Shown here one piece after another: positions 26,798 through 36,100 of a stretch of DNA of 64,000 nt. This DNA comes from Chitinophaga eiseniae (GTDB taxonomy: Bacteria > Bacteroidota > Bacteroidia > Chitinophagales > Chitinophagaceae): NCBI RefSeq assembly GCF_900167135.1, contig NZ_FUWZ01000002.1:956651-1020650 (forward strand), read 5' to 3'. Numbering within the stretch: position 1 is the stretch's first letter; each line of letters starts with the position of its first letter. A program made the translations under genes and the position numbers. Below the pieces are notes generated by a model. It was given only the letters and a program-made list of their open reading frames with translations. It was not told the origin of the DNA and made no database searches.

Positions 26798-28225
26798 TTA
26801 CATGATCTTGTTCAGAACGATGTTTTTGACTTCTGTGAGCGGAACGCGTTCCTGCTCCATAGAGTCGCGGTAGCGGATGGTTACGGTACCGTCTTCTTTG
26901 GTCTGGTGGTCAACGGTCACGCAGAAAGGCGTACCGATCGCGTCCTGGCGGCGGTAGCGTTTACCAATACTGTCTTTTTCTTCGTAATAGCAATGGAAGT
27001 GTTGCTTACATTCATTTACGAGTAATTGCGCAGTTTCCGGCAGACCATCTTTTTTAGTCAGCGGGAAAACGGCCAGTTTGATAGGCGCCAGTTTAGCCGG
27101 GAATTTCATCACCACGCGGCTATCTGCTTTTTCCGGTGTGCTGAGGTCCTGCTCTTCGTAAGCGTTGCAGACAGTCAGCAGGAACATACGATCCAGACCG
27201 ATAGAGGTTTCTATCACGTAAGGCACGTAGTTCTGGTTAATTTCGGTATCGAAGTACTGGAGTTTCTTCTTGCTGTATTCCTGGTGTTGTTTCAGGTCGA
27301 AATCGCCACGGGAGTGGATACCTTCCACTTCCTTAAAGCCGATGGGGAAGTCGAACTCGATGTCCACGGCGGCATCGGCGTAGTGCGCCAGTTTCACATG
27401 GTCTTTGAAGCGGTATTTGGAAGGATCGGTGCCCAGGCTCAGGTGCCATTGCATCCTTTCTTCTTTCCATTTCTCGTACCATTCTTTCTGTGTGCCAGGG
27501 CGTACGAAGAACTGCATTTCCATCTGTTCAAATTCGCGCATGCGGAAGATGAACTGACGGGCTACGATTTCGTTACGGAAGGCTTTACCTATCTGTGCGA
27601 TACCGAAAGGCACTTTCATCCTGCCGGTTTTCTGCACGTTCAGGAAATTCACGAAGATACCCTGGGCCGTTTCAGGACGCAGGTATATTTCGTTGGCTTC
27701 ATCGGTTACGCTGCCCAGCTGGGTAGAGAACATCAGGTTAAACTGACGGACGTCTGTCCAGTTGGAAGTGCCGCTGACGCTGCAGGTTATTTTTTTCTCT
27801 TCGATCAGGGTTTTCAGCCCGGCGAAGTCGTTTTCTTTCAGGAGTTCGTCCATCTGCGCCAGCACCGCGTTCCCTTCTGCTTCCGGCAGGGTTTCCACGT
27901 ATGCTTCAATCAGGTGGTCTACCCGGTAGCGCTTTTTACTGTCTTTGTTGTCGATCATGGGATCGCTGAAGTTGTCCACGTGACCGGACGCTTTCCAGGT
28001 AGTAGGATGCATAAAGATGGCAGCATCGATCCCCACGATATTTTCGTGCAGCTGGGTCATGCTTTTCCACCAGTAGTCCTTAATATTTTTTTTCAGCTCG
28101 GAACCGTACTGACCGTAGTCGTATACCGCGCTGAGTCCATCGTATATCTCGCTGGACGGAAAAACAAAACCGTATTCTTTACAATGCGATATAATCGCCT
28201 GGAATTTATTCTGATCTGTAGACAT
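26798..28225 (-). CDS. glyS: Glycyl-tRNA synthetase, dimeric type
   Basis: This is a 475-residue class II aminoacyl-tRNA synthetase of the single-chain (alpha2) type found in many bacteria and in eukaryotes, not the alpha2beta2 form. The landmarks are SSEIYDGLSAVYDYG near the N-terminus, motif 2 around GIAQIGKAFRNEI and FRMREFEQMEMQFF, motif 3 IGLDRMFL, and an anticodon-binding domain (LAPIKLAVFPL; YRRQDAIGTPFCVTVD). It charges tRNA-Gly in the cytoplasm. It is transcribed singly, with a -7 element 7 nt before its start and a terminator after it. Confidence 0.96.
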   Translation of the reverse strand: MSTDQNKFQAIISHCKEYGFVFPSSEIYDGLSAVYDYGQYGSELKKNIKDYWWKSMTQLHENIVGIDAAIFMHPTTWKASGHVDNFSDPMIDNKDSKKRYRVDHLIEAYVETLPEAEGNAVLAQMDELLKENDFAGLKTLIEEKKITCSVSGTSNWTDVRQFNLMFSTQLGSVTDEANEIYLRPETAQGIFVNFLNVQKTGRMKVPFGIAQIGKAFRNEIVARQFIFRMREFEQMEMQFFVRPGTQKEWYEKWKEERMQWHLSLGTDPSKYRFKDHVKLAHYADAAVDIEFDFPIGFKEVEGIHSRGDFDLKQHQEYSKKKLQYFDTEINQNYVPYVIETSIGLDRMFLLTVCNAYEEQDLSTPEKADSRVVMKFPAKLAPIKLAVFPLTKKDGLPETAQLLVNECKQHFHCYYEEKDSIGKRYRRQDAIGTPFCVTVDHQTKEDGTVTIRYRDSMEQERVPLTEVKNIVLNKIM

Positions 28226-28232
28226 AGTGGCG

Positions 28233-28240
28233 CAAAGATA
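28233..28240 (-). promoter_or_regulatory. -7 promoter element of glyS, close to the start codon
   Basis: The minus strand reads TATCTTTG, a perfect TAnnTTTG, only 7 nt from the glyS ATG. It is the same octamer and nearly the same spacing as at mfd. Confidence 0.55.
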
Positions 28241-28305
28241 AATGCCTATTTTGAAAATTTGATTGTAATTATTTTTTAATATATATACCCCTACAAAAGA
28301 AACGT

Positions 28306-29262
28306 TTACCCTTCTTCCACGCGGTCAACCGGGGCTTGTGGCTCATGGGGCACCTCTATCTGTTTTATCCAGACAGCGTAGTCATTGGGGTAGATCTCTC
28401 TACCGGAATGGCGTATATATACCCGGGTAAATACCGCCCCGAAATACAGGATAGCTGCGGAATAGTATACCCATAGCAATATGATGACCACGGAGCCGGC
28501 GGCCCCATAGGTAGAGCTTACCTTACTGGCGCCGAGGTAATAGCCGATGGCGAATTTACCGATCATGAACAACACGGCGGTGGCGATGGCGCCCACCCTT
28601 ACGTCTTTCCATTTGATCCGGGCATCCGGCAGCACTTTGAAGATGATGGTAAACAGGGTGGTGATCACCAGGAAAGGCACTACGAGATCGGCTACATATA
28701 CGATCAGCGTAGTGGTCAGCTTGGTGGGGATCAGCTGCGCCAGTACGTTCCGGAACACCTCTACCAGGCCATTTACGGCCAGCGACACCAGCAAAATGAA
28801 GCCCATGCTTACTACGAGGGAAAAAGACAACAGCCGGTTGATCAACATGCGCAGCAGGCCGTTTTTCTTGGGCTTTGATTTCAGTCCCCATATAAAATTG
28901 ATGGAGTCCTGTATCTCCGCAAACACCCCGGTGGCACCGATAATCAGCGTTACAAAGCCCACCATGGTGGCCCAGCTCATATCGTTGGACAGGGTGGCGT
29001 TGCGGATCATGGACTGTATCTGGATGGCGGCCTCGCTGCCCACCAGTCCCTGTATCTGTCCGTAGATACTGCCTTCTACGGCGTCTTTGCCGAGGAACAG
29101 GTCACAGAAGAAGATGATGATAATGAGCATGGGAGCTACAGAGAAGATCGTGTAATAAGCCAGCGCTGCGCTGAGCTTCATCACTTTATCATCTATAAAA
29201 GCACTGCCGGACTCTTTCAGCACCGTCCAGAGCATTCGTAATTTTCCCGGTTTTGTGTTCAT
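28306..29262 (-). CDS. YihY/BrkB family inner-membrane protein
   Basis: This is a 318-residue protein with six transmembrane helices. It carries the family signature near the first helix (MKLSAALAYYTIFSVAPML) and the C-terminal SSTYGAAGSVVIILLWVYYSA segment. Relatives were once called RNase BN by mistake; the family is now seen as transporters or envelope proteins of unknown substrate. It lies downstream of the dtd-mazG-like pair on the same strand, separated by a hairpin. Confidence 0.93.
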   Translation of the reverse strand: MNTKPGKLRMLWTVLKESGSAFIDDKVMKLSAALAYYTIFSVAPMLIIIIFFCDLFLGKDAVEGSIYGQIQGLVGSEAAIQIQSMIRNATLSNDMSWATMVGFVTLIIGATGVFAEIQDSINFIWGLKSKPKKNGLLRMLINRLLSFSLVVSMGFILLVSLAVNGLVEVFRNVLAQLIPTKLTTTLIVYVADLVVPFLVITTLFTIIFKVLPDARIKWKDVRVGAIATAVLFMIGKFAIGYYLGASKVSSTYGAAGSVVIILLWVYYSAAILYFGAVFTRVYIRHSGREIYPNDYAVWIKQIEVPHEPQAPVDRVEEG

Positions 29263-29278
29263 GCTGCAGGTTTTTACC

Positions 29279-29317
29279 CACAGGAAGCAAAAAACATGCG
29301 TAGCATCGCTTCCTGTG
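29279..29317. repeat. Hairpin before the YihY-type gene
   Basis: CACAGGAAGC (29279-29288) pairs perfectly with GCTTCCTGTG (29308-29317). The loop holds a smaller ATGC-GTA-GCAT pairing. No T run follows on the minus strand, so it is a weak terminator candidate for the MazG-like gene or a leader structure of the YihY-type gene. Confidence 0.5.
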
Positions 29318-29340
29318 ACATAGGCGTAGAGAGAAGGTGA

Positions 29341-29667
29341 TTATTTCAGTTTAGGATTGTTGGTATGGCGGGTAGCGTCCCGGATGTTTTTCTTTTCGAA
29401 GTTTTTTTCCAGCGCCACGGTCATATCAATGCCCGTTTGATTGGCGATACACAGCACCACCCACATAACGTCGGCCAGTTCGTCGGCCAGTTCCCGTTTT
29501 TTGTCACTGTCTTTAGCAGACTGATCACCAAACTGCCGGGCCATTACGCGGGCTACTTCGCCTACTTCTTCTGTCAGGATGGCCATGTTGGTGAGTTCAC
29601 TGAAATAGCGTACACCGGTCGTATTGATCCAGTTGTCGATCTTTTCCTGTGCTTCCTGTATAGTCAT
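29341..29667 (-). CDS. MazG-like nucleotide pyrophosphohydrolase
   Basis: This is a 108-residue all-helical protein of the MazG/dUTPase-like superfamily. The metal-binding pattern EExxE...ExxD is present as LTEEVGEVARVMA and LADELADVMWVV. Members hydrolyse non-canonical or excess nucleoside triphosphates to monophosphates. It lies 54 bp after dtd on the same strand, so both are likely co-transcribed quality-control genes. The exact nucleotide substrate is not predictable. Confidence 0.92.
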   Translation of the reverse strand: MTIQEAQEKIDNWINTTGVRYFSELTNMAILTEEVGEVARVMARQFGDQSAKDSDKKRELADELADVMWVVLCIANQTGIDMTVALEKNFEKKNIRDATRHTNNPKLK

Positions 29668-29721
29668 GGATAATGAATTGTCGTGTTTAAAGATAATGGA
29701 TTGCAGGGTAATGATGTTATC

Positions 29722-30174
29722 TTATTCCCGCTGGTGGGTATCGATGATGATGGTGACCGGCCCGTCGTTTACCAGCGCCACTTTCATATCGGCGCCAAAG
29801 ATGCCGCGCTGGATGGTGGTGCCCAGGTCCTGTTCCAGTTGCGCGATCATTTTCTCATACAGCGGGATGGCCACGTCCGGTTTACTGGCACGGATATACG
29901 AAGGCCTGTTGCCTTTTTTAGTGGAGGCGTGCAGGGTGAACTGGCTTACCAGCAGTATGTCTGCATGCATGTCTTTCACCGAAACGTTCATCACGCCGGC
30001 ATCGTCGTTGAAGATGCGAAGGTTAACGATCTTGCTGCTCAGCCATTGGGTGTCTTCCTGACTATCGGCGTCCTCTATGCCCAGCAACACCATCAGGCCT
30101 TGCCCGATCCGGCCGGTGACAACACCGTCGACCGTTACGGAGGCTTCGGATACACGCTGTATAACTGCTCTCAT
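29722..30174 (-). CDS. dtd: D-aminoacyl-tRNA deacylase
   Basis: This is a 150-residue protein from the ATG at 30174 (MRAVIQRVSEASVTVDG). The open frame continues upstream to 30825, but that extension is antisense to arfB and has no matching family, so I reject it. The catalytic motif SQFTLHAS and the cross-subunit NDGPVTIIID (Gly-Pro pocket) are both present. DTD removes D-amino acids mischarged on tRNA. It is followed by the MazG-like gene. Confidence 0.95.
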   Translation of the reverse strand: MRAVIQRVSEASVTVDGVVTGRIGQGLMVLLGIEDADSQEDTQWLSSKIVNLRIFNDDAGVMNVSVKDMHADILLVSQFTLHASTKKGNRPSYIRASKPDVAIPLYEKMIAQLEQDLGTTIQRGIFGADMKVALVNDGPVTIIIDTHQRE

Positions 30175-30346
30175 AGCTACCCTGTTTTTAATCAGGCGGA
30201 AAATTAACACAAACCGTCGTAACATTTCCTGCTTTTGTACGTTTTGAATCGTGGCCGTGCGTCCTCCCCGGGGTGGGGGCAGGGCGGCACTCAGCGGGAA
30301 AAGATCACAATTTCCGATAAATCGGCCGGCTATCCGCTCATCAGGT

Positions 30347-30385
30347 AAATCAGTGACAATCATGGCTATCATGGCTATCACAGTT
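30347..30385. repeat. Sequence related to the gyrB-side palindrome arm
   Basis: AAATCAGTGACAATCATGGC followed by TATCATGGC and TATCACAGTT aligns with 13718-13743 (AAATCAGCGATAATTACGGC then CATCACAGTT). It differs there by transitions plus one extra 9-bp repeat of ATCATGGCT. It lies between the divergent dtd and arfB genes. Confidence 0.55.
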
Positions 30386-30406
30386 GAAATTGCGGGCCAA
30401 TTAACG

Positions 30407-30414
30407 TAAATTTG
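30407..30414 (+). promoter_or_regulatory. -7 promoter element of arfB
   Basis: TAAATTTG is a full TAnnTTTG match 22 nt before the start codon. A TTG at about 30384 could be part of a -33 box. Confidence 0.55.
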
Positions 30415-30436
30415 CATTACAAAAAAGAACCATACA

Positions 30437-30835
30437 ATGAACATCAATGTTACACCTGAGCTCACCTTTCGTACGGCCCGCAGCGGTGGCGCCGGCGGAC
30501 AGCATGTGAACAAGGTGGAAACCATGGTGGAGGGAGCGTTTAACATAGATGCCTCCGCCCTGTTAACCCCCGAACAGAAACAGCTGCTGCACGAAAAGCT
30601 GGCCAATCGCATCAATTCAGAAGGCATCCTGCAGGTAAGGGCACAGACCGCCCGCACCCAGCTGGGCAACAAGCAGGAGGTTATCTTCAAGATCAATGAC
30701 CTGATCAGCAAGGCGCTGATCCCCCGCAAGAAAAGAATAGCGACCAAAATACCCAAAGCGGTTGTTGAAAAACGGATACAGTTCAAAAAGCGGTTATCCG
30801 AGAAAAAACAGCTGCGGAGAGGCAATTTTGAGTAA
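30437..30835 (+). CDS. arfB: Alternative ribosome-rescue factor / peptidyl-tRNA hydrolase ArfB
   Basis: This is a 132-residue protein with a release-factor-like catalytic domain containing SGGAGGQHVNK (GGQ at residues 20-22) and no codon-recognition domain. The tail is basic (IPRKKRIATKIPK, KKRLSEKKQLRRG), as in ArfB/YaeJ, where it enters the empty mRNA channel of stalled ribosomes. It hydrolyses peptidyl-tRNA on ribosomes stuck on truncated mRNA. It is a monocistronic gene with its own promoter, or possibly leads into the flippase gene 32 bp downstream. Confidence 0.94.
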   Translation: MNINVTPELTFRTARSGGAGGQHVNKVETMVEGAFNIDASALLTPEQKQLLHEKLANRINSEGILQVRAQTARTQLGNKQEVIFKINDLISKALIPRKKRIATKIPKAVVEKRIQFKKRLSEKKQLRRGNFE

Positions 30836-30867
30836 CGGCATTTGTAATTTGCATAAAAATTTAGGGT

Positions 30868-32400
30868 TTGAGCATTAAGACACTGGCAGGACAGACGGTT
30901 TATTACGGGTTGAGTAATATTGTGAGCAAGCTGCTCAATTATTTCCTGACGCCTTTTTACCTCGGCATATTAACCAGGGCCTCCTTCGGGGAGATGTCTA
31001 ACGTGTATGCCTATATCCCCTTTGCCAATATTGTGCTCACCTACGGTATGGAGACGGCCTTTTTCCGGTTTGCCAAACAGGAAAACAAAGCCCATGTGCT
31101 GGGTACGTCTACCATCTCCCTGCTGATATCCACCATTTCCATCACCATCCTCCTGCTGTTCCTGCGGGAGCCGGTGATCAACTCGTATACGGGGGAACTG
31201 GCGGGGCTCACGGGGCATCCGTCCTTTTACACCTACATTGTGCTGCTGATGGCATTCGACGCACTGACCGCCATCCCTTTTGCGCAACTGCGGCTGGAAG
31301 GCCGCCCGGTGCGATATGCCGCCATCCGGGTAGCCGGCATCCTGACGACCATCTTTTTCAATATCTTCTTCCTGGTCATCTGCCCCAGGCTGGCTGACGC
31401 CGGGCATCAGTGGGTCCCCGGTCTGCACAACGGCGCCGGCCAGACAGGGTATATTTACCTGAGTAATATGCTGGGCAGCGGACTTACCCTGCTGCTGTTC
31501 CTGCCACAGATACGGCAGATAGAATGGAAGTTTGACCCGGCACTCTGGAAAAAAATGATCCACTATGCCCTGCCCCTGATCATTGTGGGCATGGCCGGCA
31601 TGGTCAACGAAACATTCGACAGGGCCTGGTTCCTGCCACAGTTCCTGCCGGGTGATAATATGGAGGCCAAAAAAGAGGTGATAGCCCTTTACAGCGCCAA
31701 TTACAAGCTCGCCATCCTCATAACCATGTTCATACAGGCGTTCCGGTTAGGGGCCGAGCCTTTCTTCTTCAAACAGGCGGAAGGCGGGAATCCTCAAAGG
31801 GTATACGCCCGTATTATGAAGCTGTTTGTGGTGATGCTGTGTTTTATGTTCCTTTTCGTGAGCCTGTACCTCAATATCTGGAAGGTGTTCCTGCGGGTGC
31901 CTTTCTACTACCAGGGCATGAAGATCGTTCCGGTACTGCTGCTGGCCAACATGTTCCTCGGTATCTATTATAACCTGACCATCTGGTTTAAACTGACCGA
32001 CCGCACCAAAACCGGTGCTGTGATCACCCTGATCACGGCTGTACTGGCTTTCCTGCTCAACTACTGGTGGATACCCGTCATGGGTTACTATGGCGCGGCG
32101 CTGGCCACCATGGTATGTTATTTTGTACAAATGGTGGTTTGTTACGTATGGGGCCAGCGCTATTACCCGATACCCTATCATCTTCCCAAGCTGATCACCT
32201 ACATCGGGCTCGCAGTGGCCACCTATTATGTGTTCAACTGGCTAAATGCCAAAGTGCTCTCCCCCGGCGACATCTATGCCCTCAAACCACTACCGCTGGC
32301 TGTGGCCACGGCTTTCTTTGCCGCCTACGCATGGTTTATCTTCCGCATGGAGAAAAAAGAGTTCGCCCGGATGCCGTTTATCGGGAAGTACATCAAATAG
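30868..32400 (+). CDS. Polysaccharide biosynthesis / lipopolysaccharide-type flippase (MOP superfamily)
   Basis: This is a 510-residue protein with about 12-14 transmembrane helices. It starts at a TTG (30868), because an in-frame stop (30862-30864) lies just before it and the next downstream Met is inside the membrane core. The N-terminus (SIKTLAGQTVYYGLSNIVSKL) and the run of hydrophobic helices are those of Wzx/MurJ-like flippases, which move lipid-linked sugars across the inner membrane. No glycosyltransferase or capsule genes lie next to it, so the lipid-linked substrate is unknown. The TAG stop is directly followed by a family B inverted repeat. Confidence 0.88.
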   Translation: MSIKTLAGQTVYYGLSNIVSKLLNYFLTPFYLGILTRASFGEMSNVYAYIPFANIVLTYGMETAFFRFAKQENKAHVLGTSTISLLISTISITILLLFLREPVINSYTGELAGLTGHPSFYTYIVLLMAFDALTAIPFAQLRLEGRPVRYAAIRVAGILTTIFFNIFFLVICPRLADAGHQWVPGLHNGAGQTGYIYLSNMLGSGLTLLLFLPQIRQIEWKFDPALWKKMIHYALPLIIVGMAGMVNETFDRAWFLPQFLPGDNMEAKKEVIALYSANYKLAILITMFIQAFRLGAEPFFFKQAEGGNPQRVYARIMKLFVVMLCFMFLFVSLYLNIWKVFLRVPFYYQGMKIVPVLLLANMFLGIYYNLTIWFKLTDRTKTGAVITLITAVLAFLLNYWWIPVMGYYGAALATMVCYFVQMVVCYVWGQRYYPIPYHLPKLITYIGLAVATYYVFNWLNAKVLSPGDIYALKPLPLAVATAFFAAYAWFIFRMEKKEFARMPFIGKYIK

Positions 32401-32499
32401 ATTTGGAGATTCTTTGATTTACAAATTTTCTGATTTTGGGAAGGGGCTGGCCAGGTTTCCCTGAGATCAAAAAATCTGTAAATCAAAAAATCCCTAAAT
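32401..32499. repeat. Family B inverted repeat, copy 2 (TTTTTTGATTT type)
   Basis: A 44-bp left arm (32401-32444) and a 46-bp right arm (32454-32499) share about 80 percent complementarity, with the core CTTTGATTTACA/TGTAAATCAAA exact or nearly so. The left arm begins at the first base after the flippase stop codon. The right arm runs over the stop codon of the convergent hydrolase gene. It should form a hairpin in both transcripts. Confidence 0.8.
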
Positions 32500-33132
32500 G
32501 AGAAAGGGGTTATACTTCTTCTCAAATCCTATCGTTGTGGCGGGACCGTGACCAGGGAATACCCGGGTCTCGTCCGGTAATACAAACAGCTTTTCCCGGA
32601 TACTGTTCAGCAGGGTGGTATGGTTACCGCCAGGCAGGTCTGTACGGCCTATGCTCTGGTAAAACAGCACGTCTCCCCCGACTACAAAATGCTGGTCTGC
32701 GCAGTAGAAGGAAATGCTGCCCGGGGAATGGCCCGGCGTGAAGAGCACATCCAGCTCATGGCCGCCAAAGGCGATTTTTTCTCCTTCCACGATATAACGG
32801 CCCGGCATGGGAGAGGGGTCAAAAGGCAGGTTATACATCGAGCCCACCGCCTGGGAGTTGTCCATCACCACCTGCTCTTTCTCATGAAACTCCGGTTTTA
32901 CCTGGTAGGTCTCCGACACCAGTTTGTTCCCGAAGATGTGATCAAAGTGGCAGTGGGTGTTGAGCAATCTCGTAACATTTAACTGTTCCGTTTGTATATA
33001 TTGCAATAATTCTTTTCTTTCGTCCTGAAAATAACAACCCGGGTCTATAATTATACATTCCCTTTTTCCGTTAATAAGCAGGTAGGTGTTTTCCTGAAGA
33101 GGACCAAAAGTGAATTGTTGGATTTCGATCAT
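32494..33132 (-). CDS. Metallo-beta-lactamase-fold hydrolase, glyoxalase-II-like
   Basis: This is a 212-residue protein with the metal-binding motif THCHFDH (His60, His62, Asp64, His65), DPGC near residue 31, TPGHSPGS, VGGDVLF and the last histidine in FPGHGPAT. This is the arrangement of stand-alone glyoxalase-II-like thioesterases. It lacks the extra C-terminal domain of true glyoxalase II. It is likely a cytoplasmic zinc hydrolase of thioesters; the true substrate is unknown. It diverges from the large propeller-barrel gene at 33191. Confidence 0.92.
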   Translation of the reverse strand: MIEIQQFTFGPLQENTYLLINGKRECIIIDPGCYFQDERKELLQYIQTEQLNVTRLLNTHCHFDHIFGNKLVSETYQVKPEFHEKEQVVMDNSQAVGSMYNLPFDPSPMPGRYIVEGEKIAFGGHELDVLFTPGHSPGSISFYCADQHFVVGGDVLFYQSIGRTDLPGGNHTTLLNSIREKLFVLPDETRVFPGHGPATTIGFEKKYNPFLI

Positions 33133-33190
33133 TGTTACCTGATTTTTAGCTAATTTTAAAACAGATCACAATATTATCAATACTTTCTGT

Positions 33191-36100
33191 ATGAACAGAT
33201 TTATTACCAGGTTATTATTCGGTGCCCTATTACTTGGAACATTTGTTACTCAAGCCCAGACCAATACAGTTGAATTCGGCCAAAATCGCGTTCAGTTCAA
33301 GAATTTTAAGTGGAGATACTATCAAAGCCGGCATTTCAACACCTATTTCAGCCAGAACGGGCTGGAACTGGGCAAGTATGTGACCCAGGTAGCCGAAAAG
33401 GAATTGCCCGGAATAGAGCAGTTCATGGAATCCAATCCCCGACAGCGCATTAATATTGTGGTCTATAACAGCTTCGGGGAGATGAAACAGTCCAATATCG
33501 GTATTGGCGTGGACTGGCAGAACACCGGGGGAGTGACGAAGCTGGTAGGTAATAAAATGATCGTTTATTTTGATGGTAACCATGAAAACCTGCACCGGCA
33601 GATCAGACAGGGGATAGCCCGCATTTTGCTGGAAACCCTCCTCTTCGGGGAAGATATCGGCGAATTTGCCGGTAACGCCGCCCTGATAGATTTCCCCAAA
33701 TGGTTTACCGATGGCTTTATCGCCTACGCTGCTGAAAACTGGAACGCCAAACTGGACGAGGAGCTGAAATCAGTGCTGCTGTCCGGTAAATACAACAGCT
33801 TCAACCAGCTGGCCTACGATAACCCGCTGCTGGCCGGCCAGGGCTTCTGGTACTATGTGGAAAGCAAATATGGTAAAGACGCTGTGCCTTACCTGATGTA
33901 CATCACCCGTATCAACAGGGGCCTGAAAAAAGGCTTTGAGCAGGTGCTCAACCAGACACCCAAGAAAGCCACCCAGGACTTCTTCGTTTTTTATCAGAAA
34001 CGTTTTGCCGAAGATAACCGCAGGAGAAGAACATCGGCCAAAGGCCGCACCATTGTGGCACAGGAAATCGGCAAATCCGACTACTACCGCTTCAATCCCA
34101 ATCCTAAAAACAACTCCTATGCCGTGGTGGAATTCAAAAAAGGCGTCTACCGCGTACAGATACAACTGGGCTGGAACAAACCGAAAGTGCTCCTGCGCAG
34201 CGGTGTAATGCAGCTCGCCAACCAGGTGGACCCCAACTATCCGCTGATGGCCTGGAACACCAAAGGCAACCGACTGGCCGTTGTATATGAGCACGAAGGC
34301 AAGACCAAACTGATGGTCTACGACCTTATCACTAAAACGACCCTACGTCAGGACCTTCCGCAGTTTGACCGCGTGGTGGACTTCAAATACATGCCGGTAC
34401 AGGAAAATACCCTCCTGCTGTCTGCCATCAAAAACGGACATACCGACATCTTCACCTATAGCATCAGCAATTCCAAAACCGACCAGATCACCAACGACGT
34501 ATACGACGACCTGGAGCCGTCTTTCGCAGCCTTCCCGGGCAAAAGCGGTATTATCTACTCCTCCAACAGACCCGTGCCTAAAGGAAGAGGCAGCGATACC
34601 ACCCTGCCAAACCGGCCGTTCAACATTTTCATGGTGGACAACTGGAACAAAAGCAGCGAAAAACAGATCACCCAGCTCACCGACCTGAAGTACGGCGATG
34701 CCAGGCTGCCCATGCAGTACAACACCACCCACTTCACCTTTGTATCAGACGCTAACGGTATCCGTAACCGCTATGCCGGCTTCTTCAAATCCAAAAACGC
34801 CGGTGTGGACTCCCTTTTCTTTGTAGGTTCGGAAATCCTCCACAATCCTGAGAAAGAAGAACTGGATTCCGCCCTCGCAGCATATGGCACTACCACCCCC
34901 GATTCCGTACAGGCAGTAGCCATCACCATGGACTCTACCTATACCTTCCCGATATCCAACTATCCGTACGGTATCCAGGAATCCCGTATCACCGGTGAAC
35001 AGGGAGAAGTATCCGAAGTGGTAGGCTACGCCGGTATCAAACGGTTGATGAAACTGAAGGTAGACACCAATGTGCTCAAGAAAAGGAACATTACCGCCAG
35101 ACTGACCAACTACCGCCGGGCGGAAATGCACGCCGACAGCCTCCGTCTGGGCTTGCCCACCTATAATGAGCAGGCGCCTAAAGACACGTCCACACATACC
35201 AACTTCTTCCAGAACGAATTCAGCAACGAGCCGGTAGACACCACTACCAGCCGCAATAATATTGGCACTACGCCGTCTTCTTCCGTACCAGGCCTGTTTG
35301 AAAAGAAAAGGGAAGAACCGGTACTGAAAAAAGCAAAACTGTTCCCGTATAAGTTCAAGTTCGCGTCCGACTACCTGGTGCTGCAACTGGACAACTCTGT
35401 GCTGATCAACAAGTACCAGCCGTTTACCGGTCCGCCGTCCGGTCCCATCCGCTTGACCGACCCGGTGAATGGATTAATCCGTATAGGCGTCAGCGATCTG
35501 TTTGAAGACCTGAAGTTTAACGGTGGTTTCCGTATCCCGTCCTCCCTGCAGGGATCTGAGTATTTCTTCACGACCAACTACCTGAAGAAACGCTTCGATT
35601 ACAAGTTCACCTACTACCGTAAAGTAGACAAGAACAGCGACGTGATCGTCAGCGATCCGCAGCTGGGGCAGTTCCGAGCGCCGGCCAAATTCATCACCAA
35701 CCTGTACCAGGTAGAAGCCCGTTATCCGTTCGACCAGGTACGGAGCATCCGCCTGTCTGTTGGCTATCGTACCGACAAGCTGGTGACCCAGGCGGTGGAA
35801 AAACCATCACTGCTGAGCAAAAACTACAGTGAAAGTTATGCGCTGGGACGACTGGAGTATGTATATGACAATACCATCAACCCGGCCATCAACATCTGGA
35901 ACGGCACCCGTTACAAAGTGTACGGAGAAATCAACTCCCAGCTGACCAACGGAGGTCTGAACGAGATATTCAACCCGAACGCGCCCGCTACCGGCGGACG
36001 GTTCACCTATAATATGGGCGTTGACATCAGGCACTACGAGAAGATTTACCGCAACTTCATCTGGGCAACGCGTTTCTCCCTGGATATGTCCTGGGGCACC

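Noticed and set aside
30175..30825. N-terminal extension of dtd on the minus strand
   Set aside because: The extension is antisense to arfB and crosses the arfB promoter; DTD proteins are about 150 residues, which fits the start at 30174.
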